DNA of 54,903 nucleotides from Candidatus Omnitrophota bacterium (GCA_028715965.1 JAQUQS010000005.1:1-54903); one strand, 5' to 3'. Numbered from the stretch's first letter, positions 16,812-26,166 are shown. Numbers and translations: made by a program. Notes: a model not told the origin generated them from the letters alone.

Positions 16812-17759
16812 TTAACGGTTAAAACAGGCATCGACCAGATCGTCGAGTTTGGCCGTGGCGAGACATTGCACCGTATCCGCCCCCCCGTAGTATATCTTCA
16901 CCTCTCCGTCATTTTCCAGCACTGCTCCACAAGTGAACACCACCGCGTAAGTAAGCCCGCTGAGCTCATAATCCATCAACGGCGAAAGTATCGGGGCCTT
17001 GGCCCTGGCCACTATTTTCGAGGGGTCATTAAGATCCAGCATCATCACGCCGATATGATATACATATTGCGCGGCACACTGCACATTGACCGCGTGATAT
17101 AGGACCAGCCATCCCTTATCCGTTCTTATCGGCACGGCTCCAGGACCGTTCTTCTTCCATCCCCACTCATCCTGGGCATACGCGACATAACGGGATCGCC
17201 CCCAATGGATAAGGTCCGGCGAATAAGAAAGCCACATATAACCCTTGCCGTCACCGGTATTTGGCCGGTCAAGCCGGCAATATGACCCATTTATCTTCTC
17301 CGGGAAAAGTACCCCGTTCCTGTTATCCGTCTCGGAGATAAAATCCTTGAACTTGAACTGTTTCATGTCCGGGGACTCAAGAAGACCCAGTCGACATGAA
17401 TGCCCACTATGACAAGCGAACACCACATAGTACTTACCCTCGATCTCCGTAACGCGCGGATCATAATACATCCCGGTGGTATATTCATTAAAATAGTCCG
17501 TTTCCGGCATCTTGATGGGATCCGGGCGAAGCTTGAAATCAATGCCGTTATCCGAATCAGCCGGCCATATGAGCTGTTTCATCGAAGGGGTCTCCACGCG
17601 GCATAACATCACATATTTCCCATCACGCGTCTTTATGCACCCTGAGTTATAAACACCCTTAGCGGCGGCGGGGATATCATCCCTGGTAAGTATCGGGTTG
17701 CCCGGATAACGCACCACTATATGCTCTTTACTCTTAGGGTAAACTACTGATCGAGACAT
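16812..17759 (-). CDS. Glycoside hydrolase family 130-like protein (beta-mannoside phosphorylase/hydrolase)
   Basis: Five-bladed beta-propeller enzyme of GH130, a family of mannosyl phosphorylases and some mannosidases. Diagnostic segments are NPILTRDDIP with GVYNSGCIK at the start, DPRVTEIEGKYYVVF, GPGAVPIRTDKGWLVLYH, then LDLNDPSKIVARAKAPIL and VVFTCGAVLENDG, IYYGGADT at the end. I start at the ATG at 17757-17759 because an AGGAAAGG lies about 9 nt before it; the longer frame begins with unrelated sequence. About 315 residues. No signal peptide, so cytosolic. Neighbour to a ParA with a glycogen-binding module. Confidence 0.85.
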   Translation of the reverse strand: MSRSVVYPKSKEHIVVRYPGNPILTRDDIPAAAKGVYNSGCIKTRDGKYVMLCRVETPSMKQLIWPADSDNGIDFKLRPDPIKMPETDYFNEYTTGMYYDPRVTEIEGKYYVVFACHSGHSCRLGLLESPDMKQFKFKDFISETDNRNGVLFPEKINGSYCRLDRPNTGDGKGYMWLSYSPDLIHWGRSRYVAYAQDEWGWKKNGPGAVPIRTDKGWLVLYHAVNVQCAAQYVYHIGVMMLDLNDPSKIVARAKAPILSPLMDYELSGLTYAVVFTCGAVLENDGEVKIYYGGADTVQCLATAKLDDLVDACFNR

Positions 17760-17814
17760 CTCTATCATCCTTTCCTGGTATCGGTCCTTTATCGACAATG
17801 TTATTTGAGAATGT

Positions 17815-17843
17815 ATTAAACAATATTTCCGGCGTTCGTGCAA
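17815..17843 (-). promoter_or_regulatory. Probable promoter of the GH130 gene
   Basis: Minus strand -35 TTGCAC, 17-bp spacer, -10 TTTAAT, start of transcription near 17808, about 50 nt before the chosen ATG. It supports the shorter GH130 start, since the longer frame would begin upstream of this promoter. Confidence 0.5.
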
Positions 17844-17938
17844 GGGTTTTTTGCCAAGGACGGATAAAGACAACCACGCGCCCCCCGACGGGTGCTCCCT
17901 CCGGGAACGTATGGCCGTAGCGGCGCCTGGTTATCTGT

Positions 17939-18982
17939 CTATATTTCTATCACGGAATCCGTTGTGCCGAATATGTTGGTCTCGGCGCTCGGGTTACCGG
18001 GATCGCCCCACCACTCATCATCCACAAGGAACTTATACCTATAACGCCCTTTTGGCAACGTGAAATGGGTAGACCAGCTCCCGCCTTCCAGTTTCACCAA
18101 CCGGTTGGCGTCCGTTTTTCGCCAGTCATTGAAATCCCCAAGCACATAGACCGACCCCGCCGACGGAGCGTGAAGCATGAACTCCCTTATTGCTACATCC
18201 ATGTTCCTTGCCTCCGCGGCAAGGACCTCACTGGTAATATTGTAAAAATCAAGAGCCGCGGAACTCTCCGGGTCATACTCGAATATGGTCTTACCGTATT
18301 TAGCCGCTTCACGCAGGCGGACACTTGAACGCACCTTGGTCGGGAGAAGATATGGCCCAAGCCGCTTCCTGGCATCATGTTCGAAATGCTTGGCGAAGTT
18401 GGACCTTTTATCATATATGTTCATAGCGAAGAATATAGACGGCTGCCGCCCGGTTTCCGAGTTAAGCAGGCTCGTTACCCTGTACACGCTATTGATCCCA
18501 TTGAACGAAAAATAGCTCATATCAAGCGGCACTAATATCATATCCGCCGCGTACATGGAATTTAGCGCCAGGAACCCGAAACTCGGGGGAGAATCTATGA
18601 TAACATACTCGAACTTGTTGAAGAACGGATCGGCCAGGGTCTTCGCCAAAAGGGTAGCCGCGCCGTTTATGTTGCCGAGATTTATTTCCGCGGCGGAAAG
18701 TGACATATTGGCCGGCATGAACGCCATCTTATCCCGACCGGTGATTATTATATCCTCAAGAGGTATGCCTTCGTTGTCAAAATACGAGCGGAAAATATCA
18801 TAAGAAGTCCTTCTTTCCATCGCGTCCTTTTCATACCCAAGCGAGTAGGTAGCATGTGCCTGCGGATCAAGATCGACCAAAAGGGTTTCACTACCCATCC
18901 TGGCGAGTGCCGCAGCAACATTGACGGCAAGAGTGGTTTTACCACATCCGCCTTTCTGGTTTGCTACAGAAATGATCTTCAT
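17939..18982 (-). CDS. ParA-family ATPase fused to a C-terminal CBM48/AMPK-type glycogen-binding module
   Basis: Residues 1-255 are a complete ParA/Soj-type ATPase: deviant Walker A KGGCGKTT (10-17), LLVDLDPQAHAT (34-45), IDSPPSF (129-135) and VPLDMSYFSFNGI. Residues about 266-347 are an isoamylase-N/AMPK-beta-like carbohydrate-binding domain: REFMLHAPSAGSVYVLGDFN with W287, then W303, RYRYKFLVDDEWW (W324/W325) and NIFGTTDS. W287 and W324 fall at the positions of the two glycogen-contacting tryptophans of AMPK beta. ParA proteins position cargo on DNA or membrane by ATP-driven patterning; this one could position glycogen or another alpha-glucan (inference). No parB gene is visible. Own promoter at 19047-19075. 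Confidence 0.9.
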   Translation of the reverse strand: MKIISVANQKGGCGKTTLAVNVAAALARMGSETLLVDLDPQAHATYSLGYEKDAMERRTSYDIFRSYFDNEGIPLEDIIITGRDKMAFMPANMSLSAAEINLGNINGAATLLAKTLADPFFNKFEYVIIDSPPSFGFLALNSMYAADMILVPLDMSYFSFNGINSVYRVTSLLNSETGRQPSIFFAMNIYDKRSNFAKHFEHDARKRLGPYLLPTKVRSSVRLREAAKYGKTIFEYDPESSAALDFYNITSEVLAAEARNMDVAIREFMLHAPSAGSVYVLGDFNDWRKTDANRLVKLEGGSWSTHFTLPKGRYRYKFLVDDEWWGDPGNPSAETNIFGTTDSVIEI

Positions 18983-19014
18983 TTGACCTCCCGGTATTTA
19001 GTGGTGGTTTTTCC

Positions 19015-19035
19015 GCACAACATAACATCTTGTGC
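19015..19035 (-). repeat. Short inverted repeat in the parA-like leader
   Basis: GCACAA and TTGTGC separated by 9 nt, between the -10 of the candidate promoter and the ATG of the ParA-CBM gene. It could be an operator or a small hairpin in the mRNA leader. Only 6-bp arms, so it may be chance. Confidence 0.25.
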
Positions 19036-19046
19036 TATTTGCAGAA

Positions 19047-19075
19047 AGTATATCATATAGATAATAATTAGTAAA
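19047..19075 (-). promoter_or_regulatory. Probable promoter of the ParA-CBM gene
   Basis: Minus strand -35 TTTACT, 17-bp spacer, -10 TATACT, in an AT-rich stretch; start of transcription near 19040, giving a leader of about 58 nt ending in a GGGAGG ribosome site. The rest of 18983-19231 is the divergent spacer to the plus-strand gene, in which I see no further clear signal. Confidence 0.5.
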
Positions 19076-19231
19076 TAATAATGGCCTTTTTTTAGCTATT
19101 TATCTATCCGGGTCCGGGAATGCCTTGCGATCGCCCGCTTCATCATATTCTTATACCAAAGGGCCCCGGCGTATGATAGAATTATATGGCAAAATATTAG
19201 GCATTGGTCTTAACCCTTAAAATATATCGAG

Positions 19232-20095
19232 ATGATGAATAGGCCCACACCAGAAGACAATATAAACAAGGAATTGTCCCGGACATATTTCAATAATGCT
19301 TTTTCCGCCAGCGATAAGGCCAAAGCGGAAAGCTGCAGGACCCGCGCGAAAGGTGTCTCACGCAGGACCTTTATCTATAGGGCCCTTTTCGGCCTGGCGA
19401 TATTGTCCCTGGCGGGGATGTCCTTGTTCTTCCTGCGTCAGGGTAAACTTATTTTGAACATCGACATAAAGGTCGAAAAACCCAACCTGACCGTGGTCAG
19501 GAACGTTACGGACAAACCCGGGGCCCCCGCCAAGGCAATGAAGATCTCTTCCCCCGAGAACATGCCTTTCCAGAACGCGTATACGATCTTCGACTTTGAG
19601 GGTGATGATGAAGGATGGGAAATACCTTCCTGGGCCATGGACAAACCCGATCATATCGCTACCGATGTTACCCGTATAAAGGATATCTCTACGAACGGTA
19701 AATACTCACTTATGATATCCGCCGTTTTCCCGGCTAATGCCTGGTCTGCGGCCCTCGTAGAAATACAGCAATATATGGACCTTTCCGGATACAATATTAT
19801 CGCGACCGACATCCTCCTGCCTCCCGACGCCCCACAGGGATTACGGGCCAAATTGATCCTTACGGTCGGCGATGACTGGCGGTTCGTCGAAATGGCAAGG
19901 TCGTTCAAACTGACCCCTGGGGAATGGACCACGGTCTATGCGGACATCTCTCCCGGCAGCACCGCGTGGAAAAGGGTAAAAGTGGACGAAGTCTTCAGCT
20001 CCGACATAAGGAAGATCGCGGTAAGGATAGAATCCAACAAACCGCCTTATTCAGGCGATATTTACGTCGACAATATAAGAGCGGCGGTGGAATGA
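19232..20095 (+). CDS. Membrane-anchored protein with a carbohydrate-binding-like (jelly-roll) domain
   Basis: One of only two plus-strand genes. 287 residues: polar, basic N-terminus (1-46, ending RAKGVSRRTFIYR), one membrane segment at about 47-66, then an extracytoplasmic part. From about residue 118 (IFDFEGDDEGWEIPSW) it resembles galactose-binding-like jelly-roll modules that follow an I-D-F-E-G-x-x-x-G-W opening, with WTTVYADISPGSTAW and a closing GDIYVDNIRA. These modules often bind glycans and occur in secreted glycoside hydrolases. No catalytic domain is visible. Divergent from the ParA-CBM gene. Start chosen at the first of two adjacent ATGs. Confidence 0.6.
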   Translation: MMNRPTPEDNINKELSRTYFNNAFSASDKAKAESCRTRAKGVSRRTFIYRALFGLAILSLAGMSLFFLRQGKLILNIDIKVEKPNLTVVRNVTDKPGAPAKAMKISSPENMPFQNAYTIFDFEGDDEGWEIPSWAMDKPDHIATDVTRIKDISTNGKYSLMISAVFPANAWSAALVEIQQYMDLSGYNIIATDILLPPDAPQGLRAKLILTVGDDWRFVEMARSFKLTPGEWTTVYADISPGSTAWKRVKVDEVFSSDIRKIAVRIESNKPPYSGDIYVDNIRAAVE

Positions 20096-20116
20096 TCCGG
20101 TGTCCGCGCGCATCCG

Positions 20117-21124
20117 TTACCCGAAAAGGTCTTTTCGGGCGGGTCTGGCCGTATCGGATACCGGGGGTATAGGCTCTTGTGCCGGTGTCTTAAGATAGTA
20201 TTTCCTGTTCTTTATCGAAACGAAGTTACTCCAGGGTCTTCCTTCTTCAGCCTGGGCCGAACGTATCTCCTTAACGGCGTTCGCCTGCGACACCAGTTCA
20301 TCGACCTGATAGACTATTGTCGCTTCCAGTGTCTTGGGCAATACAGGCGACTGCTGTTCATATTCCCCGTGATGGCTGAGCACAATATGGCAAAGATGCA
20401 GTGCCCTGTCATCCGGGAAATCCGTCAGGCTGTCTATCTTACTCTTCAATAGACCGTACCCTATGGCAATATGTCCAAGGAGCCCTCCCTCTTCGGTATA
20501 TTCCATTTTTCTAGGGTCAAGTTCAAAGACCTTGCCTATGTCGTGAAGGAACGCGCCCATGATCGCCAGGTCCCTGTTCACATCGGGATAAAGTTCGCAC
20601 ATTTTATCCGTTATGAACATCACCTCATACGTATGTTCCGCCAAACCACCGATGTAAGCGTTATGCCAGCTTTTACCTCCTACGCCATCCATGAACGCCT
20701 TTATAAGGTCATCATCCGACATAAAAAGGTCCGCCAAAGCCTTCAGGGATGGATCTTTCAAGCCAGCCAGATACGACTTGATCCGGTTGAATATCTCTTC
20801 CCTGTTCTCGGCCACACGGACCATGTCCTCGTAAAGATATGCCCTGTCATCCGCGGGCTCCACCATGTCCACTTTAAGTTGTTTATCCTCCTTGAACTTA
20901 GACACACTGCCTTTCACGCGGACGATATCTCCTGTCTGTACGGCCTGGTCGAAATCTTCCGCGTTATCCCAGAGCCTTCCCTCTATCTTCCCGGTCTTGT
21001 CGGAAAGCCCCAGCTCCATGTAAGGCTTGTCGTATTTGGTGAGTTTCAGGTTCTTTTTGTTGAGCATGAAAAAAGAATCCACCCTGTCATTCACCTTAAG
21101 GTCCTGGATATACTGTTTGGCCAT
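20117..21124 (-). CDS. YhaM-like 3'-5' exoribonuclease / HD-domain phosphohydrolase with OB-fold
   Basis: About 335 residues. N-terminal OB-fold nucleic-acid-binding part (residues about 10-95, DRVDSFFMLNKKN to VKGSVSKFKEDKQL), then an HD domain with WHNAYIGGLAEHTYEVM, GAFLHDIGKVFELD, GHIAIGYGL and LSHHGEYEQQ: the metal-binding His/Asp set. This layout matches YhaM/CBF1 exonucleases, which remove nucleotides from RNA or ssDNA 3' ends. The start is the ATG at 21122-21124, behind AAAGGG, giving the family-typical opening. The longer frame would overlap the upstream helicase gene. C-terminal tail is Pro-rich. Confidence 0.85.
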   Translation of the reverse strand: MAKQYIQDLKVNDRVDSFFMLNKKNLKLTKYDKPYMELGLSDKTGKIEGRLWDNAEDFDQAVQTGDIVRVKGSVSKFKEDKQLKVDMVEPADDRAYLYEDMVRVAENREEIFNRIKSYLAGLKDPSLKALADLFMSDDDLIKAFMDGVGGKSWHNAYIGGLAEHTYEVMFITDKMCELYPDVNRDLAIMGAFLHDIGKVFELDPRKMEYTEEGGLLGHIAIGYGLLKSKIDSLTDFPDDRALHLCHIVLSHHGEYEQQSPVLPKTLEATIVYQVDELVSQANAVKEIRSAQAEEGRPWSNFVSIKNRKYYLKTPAQEPIPPVSDTARPARKDLFG

Positions 21125-21158
21125 ATATTTCCCTTTCCAGTTCTTGGTCCGCGTACCG

Positions 21159-24100
21159 TTAGTCCGGCCAGCAGATACCGTCAAAATCACAATGTAAACA
21201 CCGGTCTTTCCCGTCCCTTTCGGGAAGTTTCTCAAAACGCAGTTCTTTGATCTCTTCCCATAGCCCCATGATCACCTTTTCCAGGTCATCCACCATATCG
21301 TCCGTGACCTCTATATCGATATCGCGATATTTCCCCTTCTCCAATCCGTCTATCTTCGTGTCCACTCCGGCCGGTTTGAGGAATTGTATAAGCGCCCTGG
21401 TAACCGGTCGTCCTCCCATAGAACCACGGTTCCTGTCAAATATCATCTTATACGCGATGACCTGTCGATAATAATCATCGCATTCATACATCGCCAGATC
21501 CCGGCATTTTCGTATCTTCTTAACATGGCCGTCCGGTTTACCCGTCTTATAATCCACCACCCGTACATTACCATCTGGCAGCATTTCGATCTTGTCGAAA
21601 GTCCCCGTGAAGACCGGTCCATCCGGCAGGAAGATGCTGAGTTCGGTCTCCAGGTACAAGGGTCTCACCGGCGACCGGGATTCCCTCTCATACCAGACCT
21701 TAAGACCTTCCATTTCCGAAAGGCATATCCTGCGCAACTCGTCACCCGGCCCCTGGAACGCGAGTTCCCTCAAGAATGCCCTCGAAAAGAATTCGAACAG
21801 AGGGAATTCACCTTTTTCCATGAAATAAGAATACACTTCTTCAAGGGCCTTGTGGGCGCAGTTCCCGAATACCAGATGTTGCGTCTTTTTTCCCGGCAGA
21901 CGAAGCACATAATTATAGAAGAATTTCCTTTTGCAGCCTATATACGTGTTAAGCTTAGTAGGCGTAAGTTTCATGGTATTTATCTGCTCGCGAAGGATCC
22001 CCGGGACATCCCATTTTACCTCCCTTTCGGGAGACCCGGAAAGGAACGCGCCGTTGAAAACGCTTTCGTCCTCGGGCCCGCAAGACCGCGGGTCAAGGTC
22101 CACATCGCTCAAGAACCGGCTTATCGTATCTTTATCCTCCGGCGCGGCCGTATATATAAGATCGGCCTTTGCCCTTGTCGTCGCGACGTAAAAAAGACGA
22201 AGTTCATCATAGAAGTTCAAAAGCTTTAATTTCTTTTTCTCGTCAACCCTCTCCTTGCTCTTATAGATATCGGGTGGCAGTGGCACCACATCGGATTTAC
22301 TCCTCACCGGCCAGCTTTTCTGCTCCAGGCAAAAGGGGATAAAGACCGTGTTGAACTCCAGTCCCTTGGAGCTATGGGCGGTATACACCCTGACCCCATC
22401 CTGGTTCATCGTAGCAAGCTCACCCTCCAGCGGCATACCATGTGTTTCCCTGACCTCCAGCTCATCCATGAGCTCTTTAAGCCGTAATCCGGGTCGGGCA
22501 AGAGTAGACTGCTTTATCATGTTCACAAAGGCGACCAAAGCGCGGAGATCCCGTACTTTCCATACAGGTTTATCGTCAAATTCCTCGAGTATGAAACTAT
22601 AAAGTCCCATATCGGATATATACCCAAGCAGCACATCATGCACCGGACGCGTCCCCGCATCCTGAAGAAGCCTTCTTATCGCCCACGCGACCTTATGAAG
22701 CTTGTTGGGGGACGAAAGCTCAAGCTGTTTTGAAACGGCCAGGGAAGCCGAATCCTTTTCTGTGGGCGGAACATCCTTCTCCCACAGAAAGGCCCCGAGG
22801 AACTCCTGGTACAGGTTATGCCGCTTGCGAACGTCCGGGTCCTTGCGGGCGGCCTGTATGGCAAGGTCATTGGCGTACCCGACGACCTTAAGTATGTCAC
22901 TTTGGTCGGCTCGCGCATAATCCGAGAACAATATGCTGTACAGCACCCTGGACTTCTCTTCCATGTCCTTAGGGTCAACATGCGCTAAGGACAACACATC
23001 CAGCATCTGCCTGGGCCTCTTCTCGGACCTTATATCTTCCTTCCCGTTGGGATTGCCGTCCGAAGCATACGGTATGCCCGCTTTCAGAAAGGCCTCTATC
23101 ACTTTCTGACGTTGCCGGCGCCGTCTCACCAGGACAGCGATATTGTTGAATGGTCGGGACCTCTCTTCCTCCGATAAGGACATGTCCTCCCGCATGAAAG
23201 CCGCACGGGCCTTTATCTCGGTGGTCAGATAGGCCAGTTCCTCCTCCTCGGTGGAGAACTTGATAAAATCCACCTTAGTATCGTCGCGCTCCACAGCCGG
23301 CACAAGGTCCTTTACCTCCACCCTTTCCTCTCCTGGAAGCTTGGAGATGACCCTGGCGGCATGCTCAAGTATCCGTGATGAAGACCGGTAATTCTTCCTG
23401 AGTGTCACGGTCCTAAGGAACGGGAACCTGTCAGCAAGAACACGGAAATTCGAAAGGGTGGCTCCTTGAAAACGATAGATAGACTGGTCATCATCGCCCA
23501 CACAACAGACATTGGGCTTCCCCCGCCCCGCGATGGAGAACAAAAGCTCCAGCTGAGCCCCATTCGTATCCTGATACTCATCCACCATTATATACCGGTA
23601 CTGCCCGGAAAATTGTTCCCTGAGCTCCCTCTCGTTCCTCAAGGCGTCCAGGGCTATAAGTATCATATCGTCATAATCCTTGCGACCACGCTCGTCGAAA
23701 AGCACCTGACTTTCTTCGTTCTTCAATCTCTCGTATTTATCATATATTATCGAAAGGGCGCGTAACCTGCTTATATGTTTTTCCTCCAGGTTCACACCAT
23801 CCGGCTTGAGGTCGGATATATGCGCCATTATATCCGCGGGTAGGATCCCTTCATTCTTGAGTTCGCTTATGCGGCTCCCGATCTCTCCCGCGTGTATATA
23901 CGGTGCCCCGAACGGCCTCAGGGCCTCCACCCCATCGCTGTTATCGAGTATATATTGTATGGCCCGAACCCGCTCTATGTCGCTTATATCTATCTTGTCT
24001 TTTACGTACTTTATGGCATGTTCTGATTCCAGCACTATGGAATTCGCGAAGCTATGGAAGGTCTCCACCTCGACATTATATCCTTCATGCCCGATTATCG

Positions 24101-24347
24101 ACACGAGCCGGTCCCTCATGGCCCTGGCGGCGGCGTTCGTGAATGTCAGTATAAGGATGTTCTCCGGGTCGGCTTTCTGGTCCAGTATGATCTTGGACGC
24201 GCGCACGGAAAGAAGCTGGGTCTTCCCGGTACCCGGTCCGGCAAGGACAAGAAGTACGCCTTCGGTCGAATCAACGGCCTCTTTCTGCTCGTCGTTCAAC
24301 CTGGCGTAATGCGCGTTGAAAATGTCTGTTACGTTGTTTGAAGGCAT
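21159..24347 (-). CDS. UvrD/AddA-type DNA helicase with C-terminal PD-(D/E)XK nuclease
   Basis: 1062-residue superfamily 1 helicase-nuclease, probably acting in double-strand-break end processing. Walker A is GPGTGKT (37-43); IMVDEYQDT (motif II), GDDDQSIYRFQGA (III), RKNYRSSSRI (IV), VYTAHSSKGLEF (V) and LFYVATTRAKADL (VI) follow. The C-terminal 280 residues are a Cas4/RecB-type nuclease: HKALEEVY, GTFDKIE, VRVVDYKTGK. Four cysteines placed as in 4Fe-4S nucleases are present: one in TYIGCKRKFFY and three in CLHCDFDGIC. No AddB/RexB gene is seen nearby. No clear ribosome site; it follows metW by 25 nt. Confidence 0.9.
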   Translation of the reverse strand: MPSNNVTDIFNAHYARLNDEQKEAVDSTEGVLLVLAGPGTGKTQLLSVRASKIILDQKADPENILILTFTNAAARAMRDRLVSIIGHEGYNVEVETFHSFANSIVLESEHAIKYVKDKIDISDIERVRAIQYILDNSDGVEALRPFGAPYIHAGEIGSRISELKNEGILPADIMAHISDLKPDGVNLEEKHISRLRALSIIYDKYERLKNEESQVLFDERGRKDYDDMILIALDALRNERELREQFSGQYRYIMVDEYQDTNGAQLELLFSIAGRGKPNVCCVGDDDQSIYRFQGATLSNFRVLADRFPFLRTVTLRKNYRSSSRILEHAARVISKLPGEERVEVKDLVPAVERDDTKVDFIKFSTEEEELAYLTTEIKARAAFMREDMSLSEEERSRPFNNIAVLVRRRRQRQKVIEAFLKAGIPYASDGNPNGKEDIRSEKRPRQMLDVLSLAHVDPKDMEEKSRVLYSILFSDYARADQSDILKVVGYANDLAIQAARKDPDVRKRHNLYQEFLGAFLWEKDVPPTEKDSASLAVSKQLELSSPNKLHKVAWAIRRLLQDAGTRPVHDVLLGYISDMGLYSFILEEFDDKPVWKVRDLRALVAFVNMIKQSTLARPGLRLKELMDELEVRETHGMPLEGELATMNQDGVRVYTAHSSKGLEFNTVFIPFCLEQKSWPVRSKSDVVPLPPDIYKSKERVDEKKKLKLLNFYDELRLFYVATTRAKADLIYTAAPEDKDTISRFLSDVDLDPRSCGPEDESVFNGAFLSGSPEREVKWDVPGILREQINTMKLTPTKLNTYIGCKRKFFYNYVLRLPGKKTQHLVFGNCAHKALEEVYSYFMEKGEFPLFEFFSRAFLRELAFQGPGDELRRICLSEMEGLKVWYERESRSPVRPLYLETELSIFLPDGPVFTGTFDKIEMLPDGNVRVVDYKTGKPDGHVKKIRKCRDLAMYECDDYYRQVIAYKMIFDRNRGSMGGRPVTRALIQFLKPAGVDTKIDGLEKGKYRDIDIEVTDDMVDDLEKVIMGLWEEIKELRFEKLPERDGKDRCLHCDFDGICWPD

Positions 24348-24372
24348 GTCGGGACTATAACAATGTGCTTTT

Positions 24373-24978
24373 TTAGCCGTTCGCCAGTTGAAAAACGCCG
24401 TTCAGGGCGAACAAATTAGGCATAAACCTGACTATCCCATTATCCGAAAGGAACACTTGTTTCTCTATTTTGATGTTCCTTTCCCGGCAGAACCGTATGA
24501 AATCCTTAATGCTAAGAAAATGAAGGTTAGGCGTATCGTGCCAGGAATACGGCAGCGAAGGAGTAACAGGCACATGCCCTCCAAAGAATATCTGCAACCT
24601 TGCCCTGTAATAACAGAAATTCGGGAACCCGATGATCACCCTTTTCCCTATGCGCAAGGCCTCGGAGATCGCCTCTTTGGGCCTATGGACCTGTTGCATG
24701 CTCTGGTTGAAGATAACATAATCGAACATCTTGTCCGGGTATTCCCTGAGGCCGGTATCAATATCACCGTGCGAAACGCTCAGGCCTTTTTCGACACACT
24801 TATATATCGCCTCTTCGCTTATTTCAACACCGCTGCCACGTACTCCCTTGCTCTCGACAAGGTATTCCAACAGGTCCCCGTCACCACAGCCCATATCCAG
24901 CACCATGGCCCCCGCCCCGATCATCTCGCCGATCACCTTGTGGTCGAGCCTTAGGTCTTCTTTTCTCTTGCTTATCAT
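24373..24978 (-). CDS. metW: Methionine biosynthesis protein MetW (SAM-dependent methyltransferase fold)
   Basis: 201-residue class I methyltransferase-like protein: SAM loop VLDMGCGDGDLLEYL, VEISEEAIYKCVEKG, FDYVIFNQSMQQVHRP and IIGFPNFCYYRARLQ, then PYSWHDTPNLHFLSIKDF, all typical of MetW. In other bacteria MetW works with MetX and raises its acyltransferase activity. Starts 3 nt after the metX stop. Normal length. Confidence 0.93.
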   Translation of the reverse strand: MISKRKEDLRLDHKVIGEMIGAGAMVLDMGCGDGDLLEYLVESKGVRGSGVEISEEAIYKCVEKGLSVSHGDIDTGLREYPDKMFDYVIFNQSMQQVHRPKEAISEALRIGKRVIIGFPNFCYYRARLQIFFGGHVPVTPSLPYSWHDTPNLHFLSIKDFIRFCRERNIKIEKQVFLSDNGIVRFMPNLFALNGVFQLANG

Positions 24979-24981
24979 ATC

Positions 24982-26124
24982 CTATTCCTTGACCTTCTTG
25001 AACGTGTTATCGAGAAAATGGCTTATCAGCTTGCTCTCCTCGTTGAATGTAAGCAGGAACGAATCGTGCCCATATTCGCTGGTCACCTCACAATATGTGA
25101 CATCTATGCCGTTCATCTTGAGCGCACGGACTATCTCTTTGGATTGCACTGGCGGATATAACCAGTCTGAACTGAACGCTATGACCAGGAATCTCGACCC
25201 AACGCCCTTGAACGCCTGGGGCAGGGCTCCCCCCTTACCAAGGTCGAAATAATCCATGGCTTTCGTCAAATACAGATAACTATTAGCATCGAACCTTTTG
25301 ACAAAACTGTCGCCACGGTACCTGAGATAGCCCTCTACCTCGAACTCGGTGGAGAACTCATACCCGAGCTCTCCCTTTTTCAGCATCCTGCCGAATTTCT
25401 TTTCCATGGAATCACAGCTCATATATGTTATATGCCCTACCATACGCGCCACCGCAAGCCCCGCCGACGGGTGCTCCCCCTGGTAATAATCCCCGCCTTT
25501 CCAGGCAGGATCGGACATGATGGCCTGCCGGCCGACCTCGTCAAAAGCGATCTGTTGGGCGGAATGTTTATAGGTCGTTGCTATCGGCATACATGAAACT
25601 ACTCTCTCCGGATAGGATATAGCCCACTGCAAAGCCTGCATGCCCCCCATGGACCCTCCGCATACCGCCAAAAGCCTTTCTATCCCCAGATGGTCCACGA
25701 GCGTCCTCTGGGCGTTCACCATATCCTTCATAGATACGATGGGAAAGCTCAACCCGTATGGTTTCCCTGTCGCGGGATCTATGCTGTTAGGCCCACTGGA
25801 CCCCTTACATCCCCCGATAACATTCGAGCATATTATGAAATATCTATCCGTATCGAACGCTTTACCTGGCCCGATCATCTCATCCCACCATCCGGGCTTC
25901 TTGTCTCCCTTATGGTATCCGGCCGCATGGGCGTCCCCCGAAAGCGCATGACATATCAGCACCGCGTTAGACCTGGAAGCGTTAAGCTTACCATAGGTCT
26001 CATACGCGATCTTCAGTTCTTTTAATTTTAACCCGCTTTCCAGACGAAAGGTCTCTTTATCGGGCAAATTGTAGTATACGGTCTCGACAGTACCTGATCC
26101 GTCGGCCCTTTTTTTTTCCGGCAT
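24982..26124 (-). CDS. metX: Homoserine O-acyltransferase MetX
   Basis: Cytosolic alpha/beta-hydrolase that activates homoserine, usually with acetyl-CoA, for methionine synthesis. 380 residues: [12 protein letters not shown], the nucleophile elbow [13 protein letters not shown] with S158, the acid in [10 protein letters not shown] and the catalytic His in [10 protein letters not shown]. Acetyl versus succinyl specificity cannot be fixed by eye; the neighbouring O-acetylhomoserine sulfhydrylase argues for acetyl. AGGAC ribosome site before the ATG. Confidence 0.94.
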   Translation of the reverse strand: MPEKKRADGSGTVETVYYNLPDKETFRLESGLKLKELKIAYETYGKLNASRSNAVLICHALSGDAHAAGYHKGDKKPGWWDEMIGPGKAFDTDRYFIICSNVIGGCKGSSGPNSIDPATGKPYGLSFPIVSMKDMVNAQRTLVDHLGIERLLAVCGGSMGGMQALQWAISYPERVVSCMPIATTYKHSAQQIAFDEVGRQAIMSDPAWKGGDYYQGEHPSAGLAVARMVGHITYMSCDSMEKKFGRMLKKGELGYEFSTEFEVEGYLRYRGDSFVKRFDANSYLYLTKAMDYFDLGKGGALPQAFKGVGSRFLVIAFSSDWLYPPVQSKEIVRALKMNGIDVTYCEVTSEYGHDSFLLTFNEESKLISHFLDNTFKKVKE

Positions 26125-26166
26125 ATCGTCCTTTTTATCGTTGTGGCGGGACCCTTTAGTCCCGGC

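Noticed and set aside
17872-17932. Long GC-rich stem after the ParA-CBM gene
   Set aside because: Arms of about 11 bp with a mismatch and a loop of nearly 40 nt, followed by only three T; too weak to call a terminator.
20120-20139. Palindrome CCCGAAAAG-GT-CTTTTCGGG between convergent genes
   Set aside because: It lies within the last codons of the YhaM-like gene and has no T-run in either direction, so I did not list it as a terminator.
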